Notes under the pieces: generated by a model
Told to the model about the DNA's origin: nothing
What the model saw: only the letters and a program-made list of their open reading frames with translations
Database searches by the model: none
Assembly (NCBI GenBank): GCA_950295325.1
Contig: OX485803.1
Coordinates: 57,675,554 to 57,739,553 of the forward strand
Source: Polytrichum commune
Lineage: Eukaryota > Streptophyta > Polytrichopsida > Polytrichales > Polytrichaceae
Direction of reading: 5' to 3'
Length of the DNA: 64,000 bases
Shown: piece by piece, positions 56,560 through 64,000 of the stretch
Layout: every line of letters starts with the position of its first letter
How positions within the stretch are numbered: position 1 is the stretch's first letter
Made by a program: the position numbers and the translations under genes

Positions 56560-56690
56560 GTGGTTGAGTGAGGATCAAGGAACAAACACCATGCAAAGAC
56601 GCATGATGTTTAATAGCGATTGAAACTATGCCTTACAAATGTATGAACTGCTTCACATTCAATAGTGATCGCAATTGGGGGTATTTAGTT
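56560..56690. mobile_element. MITE-family copy
   Basis: GAGTGAGGATCAAGGAACAA at 56565 and CTTCACATTCAATAGTGATC at 56649, the same two blocks in the same order as at 46861-46980. The first is shared with 10309. Confidence 0.6.
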
Positions 56691-59446
56691 AAGAGATCAA
56701 CAAATATGTGTTTCTGCGAACTATAACTAGATGAGGACCGGTCCGATGTTGTGTTGATGATTCATCAGAGATTTATTAATACATCCAGTTGATGGAAGTT
56801 GGAGAACATGAGAAATGAATTGAATAACACTCACATACCTTGGGAAAAGGGTGCCTGGAGGATTAGGGGGTTCGTGAACCCGAGAACCAAAGGGCGTCTG
56901 AGGCAACTTAGCACCCTTCTCTAACGTGACAGCCAGGCGTTCCCAAACCCTTTAACTTGTTCACAAACCGATTTTTTGGTTGTTCCCGCCGTGGATGCTT
57001 TTTATTTTGCCAACAAATGGGTCCCCTTTTTTCTTGTGACAAGGTTTATCCAAAACCAGAGAAAAAGTCCAGCCGGGTTTTTGCATGTATAGATAGATAG
57101 ATATAAACGCCGACTCCTAATAGAACAAGCACGAACGAGGAGCCTCTTTCACTTGTAGGCTTCTGCCCTCTCAAGGGTGGGTACTTTGCTACTTACAATA
57201 GCTGGCTTCAAGTTGTAGCATGCTACACCCAACCCTGTAGCTAGACTTTTGCAAAGTGCTATGGAGATTGTGCAAGAAATTTCCTACTTAGAAGTTGAGT
57301 ATATTGTTAGCGCACAATGTCCCCTCCTGAGCAATTATCCTTCTCAAGTTCAGGAATCAGAAGTTCATTGCAAACTTGTACATATCATTTATGGATGTTC
57401 AAAGGAGGCAATTATAGTCTTCAAAGTCCTCCTAATATTCGTGATGCACATTTCGGAATTACGTATAGAACTTGACTAACTTGAAGATGACGCAACACAC
57501 TATTATTCACGACGGTGGCAACCTCAGAGTAGGCTCTGTCATTCTCATATATCAACACTGCTTTTACACTGATTCAATCACATCAAACCATATAACATGA
57601 ATCAGTGATCACCAAAGATAGGGTGCTAATTTACACAGGCGGATACTTTTACCTTCATTTCTGGTAATCTTGTTTGTCTCCAACCCCCTGGCAATTTACT
57701 AATTGTAATGAGCTTATTGCAGCCTTCAGCTAGACTTTTGCAAAATGCTATTATAAAGTTTGTGAAAGAAATTTCCTACTTAGAAGCTTACATCGTTAGT
57801 CGTGCACAATGCCTCCTCCTGAGCAATTATCCTTCTTGTTCAGGAATCAGAAGAGCATCACACAAAATTCTAGGTTTTTTATAAATTTATATTGACGCAA
57901 TCACACCATTGCATCAATGGCCACCAAACTTAGGGTTGCAAGACCTGAAAGGTTGAATCATGAGTTTGACTCAATATTGGATAATACATTAGCTAAATCT
58001 TTGGTTAACACAAGGGTGCATTTAACACTGGTCAACCGCATTTTAAGATGAAGGAAAGAAGAGCGGTACAGTCTTCATCCTGTGATTGCTTCAAGAACAT
58101 GTGAATCTCACCAGAATTCATAACTGAGTAACCAAATAAAGTACTTGGAATTTGATACTACCTGCAGGTGGCATGCTCCATGATTTTTTTGTGTGAGCAA
58201 GCAAAGGATGAGTTCAAGTGAAGAGAACACAGAGATCGTAATTGTGAGGAGCTAGAATGTGGGGGGGCAGAAGGTTAGGCTGGAGCCTAAATTTTGATCA
58301 CCTTTGCGCCCAAGGCGGTACAGCAAAACAGATAATTCAGCAGTTGGTGCTTGTTTTTGTGTGCACCTCCTCTTTGCTTGTTTTGGTGTACGAATACGAA
58401 AAAACGTCTGTTGAGCAAGTCTTCAGTCATGAACTGATCAACTCATAAAACAGATTCAGGGCACAAACTAAATCACTCAAACCCATGCAAGGTTGAAAGT
58501 TCAATGAAAATCTTTCCTTCAAAGTCGCAGGTGTAGAGAGAAAATGCCTAACCAGCCCTCATGCAAAAACATGTAACACTTTTTTTGCTCCTTGCCGAAT
58601 ACCGATCTGGAGATTCTTCCCAGCTGCTGGTGAAGGAGTGGTGTCAAAAAAAATGAGGCAACTTACACTAGAGGAAGAAACTTCTTGTTGAGATCCAAGA
58701 AGGAAAAGGCGAAATTGTTGCAACTAGGAAATAGGAGAAGAGACCTAATTTTTTTTGTTTAAGGGGTACAGAAATAAGAAAGAAAAGAAAAAAGAAAAAG
58801 AAAAAGAACAAGTCTGCACGCGCACTCTCACAGCAGATATGAGGTCAAAAAGGAGGAGGGGGAGGAAAGGATGAGGTGGATGACAGGCTCAAAAGGGAGA
58901 TTTAGTATTGAGGAGTTTCAATTGAGGGGCTGAAGGGTTGCAACTCATCAGGACTCCAAACGATGCCACCCTATCATGATCACGCCAATTGGATAATCTG
59001 ACAGCCTACCAGAGTCCACAGTTCAAATAATGAAGATGATTGATTGACGTCGAATTTGTGAAAAATTGGAATATAACTACGTCTTGCAATGTTCTGATAA
59101 TGTCCTCTGATTAAAAATTTCATTTCGTACAACCACAGATTAATATAACAAGTGTGCTTCGTAGCAATTGGTGAAATGCAAGATCAATATAAACTTGGAC
59201 GCCAGTCTGTTTTATTGGATACAAGTACAGACATGATACAGGCCAGTAGTATATCTCATCTCATCAACCAATGACTGGAATGTAGAATTATCTAGAGAGT
59301 TGCAACAACCATCTTTTCTTTGTAACATTTTTGGCTAGCCCTTTTCGACAGGCTTTTTTTCTTTTTTTCTTTTTTTGTCTAAACTTTGTCCCCTACATAT
59401 TTATCAACCTGTACATGGTCACAAACTCTCGGACTGTAGATCAAAC
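56691..59446. other. Intergenic DNA with a diverged duplication
   Basis: Blocks at 57233-57375 and 57722-57860 are about 85 percent alike (TAGCTAGACTTTTGCAAA...CTGAGCAATTATCCTTCT). A purine-rich run lies at 58770-58815 and an (ATAG)n stretch at about 57092. The part above 59200 probably holds the 3' UTR of the patatin-like gene. Confidence 0.5.
57233..57860. repeat. Direct duplication, about 140-bp copies 490 bp apart
   Basis: Shared phrases CTAGACTTTTGCAAA, AAGAAATTTCCTACTTAGAA and CCTCCTGAGCAATTATCCTT in the same order. Confidence 0.85.
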
Positions 59447-62400
59447 TCAATTAACTTTCGATTGACGAGCTTTGCGCTCTTCCACAAGCCAAGCCGCATA
59501 CCTGCACAGACAAGACATAAACTCAATTAATGTCTTAGAAAAGTCAGGAGGTTTGACAAATCTGTTCCAACTTAGCCTTCTTTCCAGTAATACGTGAAAC
59601 TTGCAGCACCCGTGAACCCTAAAACATACTTTGTGGGTTCATAAATTGGTGGAATCACTCCACTTTTCATTTTTTCGGGTGCGGTGGAGGTTAAACAAGC
59701 TGCTTGACGTAGAAGAAGCGGATTTCAATCTTCTTTCTATAGATTCAGTGGAACATAAGTTTATATGTATAAAAACGATATGGAATGAAAAGTCTTTCAA
59801 AGTTCAATCTTAATCTGTTCAACTCTTCATCATGGAGATCTTGAGACATATGTTTACGGCATCAAGTGAGTCATCTTATTTCTCAGATCATCTGACCTTC
59901 AGTAACTTAGCCCTGTTATTCTTGGATAAGCTGTATAACTGAAGCGAATGTTTGTAAGAAATGACGCAGAAATTTGCTCTCAAATCTTGTCACTACGGAG
60001 CTTAAATGTGCAGTCACCCAATTTAGGGATGCAACAGAGGGGAGATTTCATACTGTATAATGCCAGTCTGGTAGGTAGTCCATCTCGTATCGTCCACAAA
60101 CTGACCAAGTTTGTTCCGTGTTTGTGCTGTGGACTGCAGCAGGGCTTTTGTTGTTTCTACAAGCGACAGCAAGTTTGACTGTGTGGCGTTGTCCATTTGC
60201 TTTTGGGTGTCACTCAGCTTGTCCGTCTGCCATCCAAAGTTTCACCCATTCATCACCTTTCCAACAATGTTGTTGTTGTTTTTGTAATAGTAACAGCAAG
60301 AACAGCAAAGAACAAGTTTCTATTAGCATATGAAAGATGCTAATTAAGAGAAAATCTCTTGATTCCTCATGAAGTGAACCCAAATCGACGTAGAATTAGC
60401 ATTCTAAGTTACTACGTCTACATTTCTGAACACTTCACTTCTTCATCTTCTTAAGACTTTGAATCTATGACATAGCCTGATTGATCCAGTCTTCTACATG
60501 GCCGAGTAAAGACCTTCCTAGGTACAACAAAAAGTGGACCGTTTAAACCCAAGGCCTTAACCTGGATCCCATTGGAGCTTCCAGGTTAAGCTGCCTAAGG
60601 TTGGAATAGTATTCAAATGCATGACCTTCCTCGGACTTGATTTTTGGTGCACCCAGCCACCTATGGTCCACCCAATCATAGTGGGTAGTGGGGTATCTAG
60701 GTGAACCAAACATTTTCAACCACCACGTCAGAACCTAGGGGCTTGCCCTTGAGAGAGATAGGTGCAAGTTGGCTTGTCGATACCCTTTCAAGATGTTCAC
60801 CTTCAATAAATGTATGGATGATTTTCTTAGGAAGTTTTGATTTTTGGTGCATCCGACTAGCTATGGTCCACGAAATCATACTGGGTAGTGGATATCCATA
60901 TGAACCAGATATTTTCAACCAACCACGTGAGAAACTTAAGAAACTCGCCCTTGATGTAGATACTAAGGTGCAAGCCGGCTTGTTGACGGCCGTTCAAGAT
61001 GTTCACCATTGAAGGGAAACAGAATTCTTCGGCCCCAAAAATGTCCGTTTTGGGATTACAGATTAACGTAGACCAACTCAAAAGATGAAGCAACACCATA
61101 ATCCATGCCACCGGCATCGACATCGGAGTCATTATTCAATCTTTCTTCTTTCAAATTGCTGCTATTACCTTGGACTCTGTAACATTCAGCTTGAAACAAG
61201 TGACTTTCTTGTGCTTATTCCAGTCACATTAAGTTCGCCATATGTAACACTTGAATGTGATCAGACCTAAAGTGACCGCGAGCAAGTATACACCTGACAT
61301 ACTAAGATTCTGTTTTTGAACATAGCGAAGACGAACTGAGACTTTGCTCACCTGTATACGAAGGTAATTGTCCTGAGAGCATTGTTCAAAGAACGCATTG
61401 GACATGCTGTAATCTGCTATGTCTTGCGAGGCCGTCATGAGAATATCAAACAATGGGATGTTGCCATTGTTGTATATCCATGAGAAGGTCCCCCACTGCG
61501 ATGTGGTCTTCGCGTCGTAGCCCACTGTCTTCTGTCCGGTGCCAAGAGAGAGCACCAACAAATCCTCGTATTTCTACAACCAACATAATCGATTCCAATC
61601 GGGTGATCAACAATGAGAAGCAGTAATATGATGTTTGGAAATTCTTTCACCCATGTGCTCAATTAGTTTATCCTTTACATAATACAAACACAAATACAAA
61701 CAAGGCGCAAGCATTTCTAGGTGAGGTTAGTAATGGAGGATGTGGAATCCTGGTAATGGGAATCTGTAGTTTACAGAGAATGCTTACAAGTTGATTTTCT
61801 ACTTCGTCAGGTTGATCCTTGAGAAGCTCGCAAACAGCAAGGTAGGCCTGCCATTCATCATACAAAAATATCATTCTCAAGCAGGTGGTTCATATTTCAT
61901 GTCTGTGGAAGACACATTCATCTTTCTTCGTAGCCTGAGAAATGAACTCATCCGAAAAGATAACAGGTTCAGATTCTCGAATCCTCTATAACTAAGTTAT
62001 GTCTAACGGCCCAAATCGAACCGTGTTCAAGCTCACCAGGTGTAATGTCGTTAATAATTGCTCTACTGTGCAATCGTCTGAATTTTTGTGGACAAGCCCC
62101 AATTGCAAAACATGTAGTCTATTTAATTAACCCAAAAGTTTCACACCAAACGTCATCAACAGACAGGGTATAGCATCTGTAAGGTGCTCACAGGGTTATT
62201 GGCAGCCATTGCTCCATCCACCATGTTAAACTCCATTTTCACACCATCGTCGTTAGTTGAGAAGTAGTAAGGCGGTAAGTATGTGGGGGCCGCTGAGCTG
62301 GATCGACAGACGTCGCGGATGTAGCAATCTGGAATTTGTTTGGACTTTGCCTGTCTTCCACAACAAGCCAATCGTGTAATTCCTCTATAGTCATACTATG

Positions 62401-63769
62401 TCAATGGACATTATACTTATGAAGAGGCACACAAGAAAACTTGTAAGTATGCTGTGAGTCCTAAATTCTTTGAAAGTAGAAAGCCAATGGAGGAAACTGT
62501 AGGAATGTACAAAATCGATCCATGGATCAACATGGGAAAATCGGATAGAAATGAAGTAGACGATGATTCAAGAGAGAAATGGACGGAAATTAGGGCATAT
62601 TTATTTCCGGCTGAGGCATCTTACCTGGGTTGTTGAGAACAAGAGGGAATTCTGATACTTGATGTCATATGATGGAATGAGGACAGGCTTCACTGTTTCC
62701 GAGAGTTTTAAATCCCCAAAGAAAGTCTTCAACAAGCTTTCGAGCGGGGCAGCACTGTATTTGGGACCCGTGAGACGAGTGAACAATGATGTTACCGAAG
62801 ACAACAACCCGCTGCCGAAGTACAGATCACAAGAAAATCGACCTGTCAGCTTTAGTAGGTGTTGCGATGCAAGTACATTGCAGTTCTGTCAACAAGTAGG
62901 GTACTCACACCACTGAACAAGCAAGGAGAGTACAGGGTCCTGCAATGCTTGCAAAGCTCATCAAAGTTTCTGCTTACCAAGCCTGGACATGATGTTGACA
63001 AGATTTCCCCGCCAATATGATGGTTTTTGGGACAGGCTAAAACTTCTCAGAATGAGTTGCATATGGGGATGTTAGTGTTACATTGGGATCATTCATGTTT
63101 CATTAAACCCAATACTTTCTTCGATGTACTCGCGTGGAGAACGGATGATTCCAAATACCTATACCATACACCGAAGCCAAGTATTTGGAACAAAGTCACC
63201 GTATTATGTAAGCAGGGTTATGTTTCATATATTTAACTTTATTTTGCGGTTTATTGTTCGGAATAATTGTTTGGTTTGTGTCACTTGATGATTACTCCAT
63301 ATCGAACATCACCTTGTGATCCTTGTGGAAAGTGCACAGTGATAGAAGAATTCGCCGTGTTTTATCAGACCGTCGTGTTAACCACATCATCATTAATTCG
63401 AACAGATAGTCCTTGCTTTGTGTCATTTGAATACCTACTCCAATTTGATCATGCACCATGTGAGTCTCCATTGTCTTGCTTTTGCTTTGGTGTGTACGTG
63501 CATGGTGTCCGTTTTCTGAAATCGAGAGACTCATCGAGATTTAGTATCTGCTCACCGGGCTTTTGGTGTACCAAAGGAACTGACCTACTCGGGGGGAAGA
63601 TTTTGGCTGCGTTTTCGAGGTAGAAGGTGGTGGTTTCCTTGGCAGTATACCGAGGCCGCTTCGTCACGGGGTCGGGCAATACGAGGAGGCTTGCCACAAG
63701 CGCACCTGTGCTTGTCCCTGCAATCAGGTCAAAGTAATCTGCAATCCTCACATCCGCGCCATCCAATCT
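59447..63769 (-). CDS. Patatin-like phospholipase, 5' end outside the window
   Basis: Hydrolyses acyl esters of membrane lipids by a Ser-Asp dyad. Exons on -: 63769-63586, 62811-62635, 62350-62192, 61847-61788, 61573-61352, then one or more unplaced, and a last exon 59501-59447. Junctions are GT-AG and phases match for the first five. Motifs: YFDLIAGTSTGALV with the nucleophile Ser in GTSTG, GPKY and IPSYDIK, DVCRSSSAAPTYLPPYYF, the DG-A dyad motif in MVDGAMAANNP, and LVLSLGTGQ. All match plant patatin-like proteins in order. The last exon reads WLVEERKARQSK, as at the family's C terminus. The oxyanion DGGG motif must be upstream. The middle exon(s) between 61352 and 59501 (possibly about 59625-59560) were not resolved. 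No breaks seen. Confidence 0.92.
60640..61012. repeat. Tandem duplication, two copies of about 185-200 bp, inside a patatin-gene intron
   Basis: Copies start at about 60641 and 60840 with TTTTTGGTGCA(C/T)CC and share CTATGGTCCAC, GGGTAGTGG, ATTTTCAACCA and TTCAAGATGTTCACC. The opposite strand of the second copy has a short open frame of unknown meaning. Confidence 0.9.
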
Positions 63770-64000
63770 CTGCACCACATATACACCATCGAATTCTTTA
63801 TCACAAGTTCACATTGAACACTTCGAGCAAGGATTATGTTCTCCAAGCAAACCTATTCACATTCTTGAAACTGACACGTCATTGGATTGCGATGTCCTTC
63901 ATTTCTATTTCAGGATTTCATAAGTATGTGACTCTGAAACCTGAGGTTCAATCGGGACATCATTCACCACGGTGCCATCACAAAGCAATACACATCGACG
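63770..64000 (-). other. Intron of the patatin-like gene at the window edge
   Basis: The acceptor of the first visible exon lies at 63770-63771. No coding block like the family's N terminus (SIDGGG) is seen up to 64000, so the previous exon is outside. Confidence 0.6.

Noticed and set aside
1-64000. tRNA or rRNA genes
   Set aside because: I looked for tRNA-like GGTTCGA/TTCGAATCC arms and rRNA core sequences by eye and saw none I could support. A covariance-model scan would be needed to exclude them.

Overview
The window looks like nuclear DNA of a streptophyte (a charophyte alga or an early-diverging land plant; I cannot place it more exactly). The evidence is a plant-type cytosolic NAD-dependent glycerol-3-phosphate dehydrogenase (GPDH) gene with GT-AG introns, a U2 snRNA gene with a plant-like 5' end and a plausible plant-type upstream element, a plant-type patatin-like phospholipase gene, TTTAGGG telomere-type repeats, and a Ty3/gypsy reverse transcriptase of the kind seen in green-lineage genomes. 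Gene density is low and most of the DNA is mobile-element debris.

Layout. 0-11 kb: gene-poor DNA with a mariner-like MITE (1.76-2.16 kb), a nested inverted-repeat element (2.19-3.17 kb), and a 259-bp tandem repeat ending at the GPDH promoter. 11.0-15.8 kb: GPDH, six exons on +, with introns 1 and 2 each built from three diverged tandem copies. 18-21 kb: fragments of unrecognised or broken genes, including an FkbM-like methyltransferase fragment split by a hAT-type MITE with an exact 8-bp target duplication. 22.3 kb: U2 snRNA. 25.4-31.4 kb: a decayed Ty3/gypsy element on - whose polyprotein carries a complete-looking C5-cytosine DNA methyltransferase between protease and reverse transcriptase. 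32.9-41.0 kb: a large spliced gene on -, with phase-0 junctions wherever both ends can be read, an acidic exon, a ParB-like motif, a HAD/NIF-type phosphatase domain and a C-terminal internal duplication, broken mainly by single stop codons. 37.5-50.7 kb: dispersed perfect palindromes up to 30 bp, ending in a palindrome-rich array. 50.9-54.2 kb: a spliced gene on + for a DUF7869-like, transposase-like protein, also with phase-0 junctions and two in-frame stops. 55.1-56.5 kb: a GC-rich basic ORF on - followed by a triplicated 3' region. 59.4-64 kb: most of a patatin-like phospholipase gene on -, whose 5' end lies beyond the window.

The ordinary host genes are GPDH (glycerolipid precursor and redox metabolism), U2 (splicing) and the patatin-like lipase (lipid turnover). 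The remaining recognisable proteins belong to mobile elements or are probably element-borne. The two most unusual items are the retrotransposon-borne DNA methyltransferase and the pair of spliced genes that flank or contain the palindrome family.
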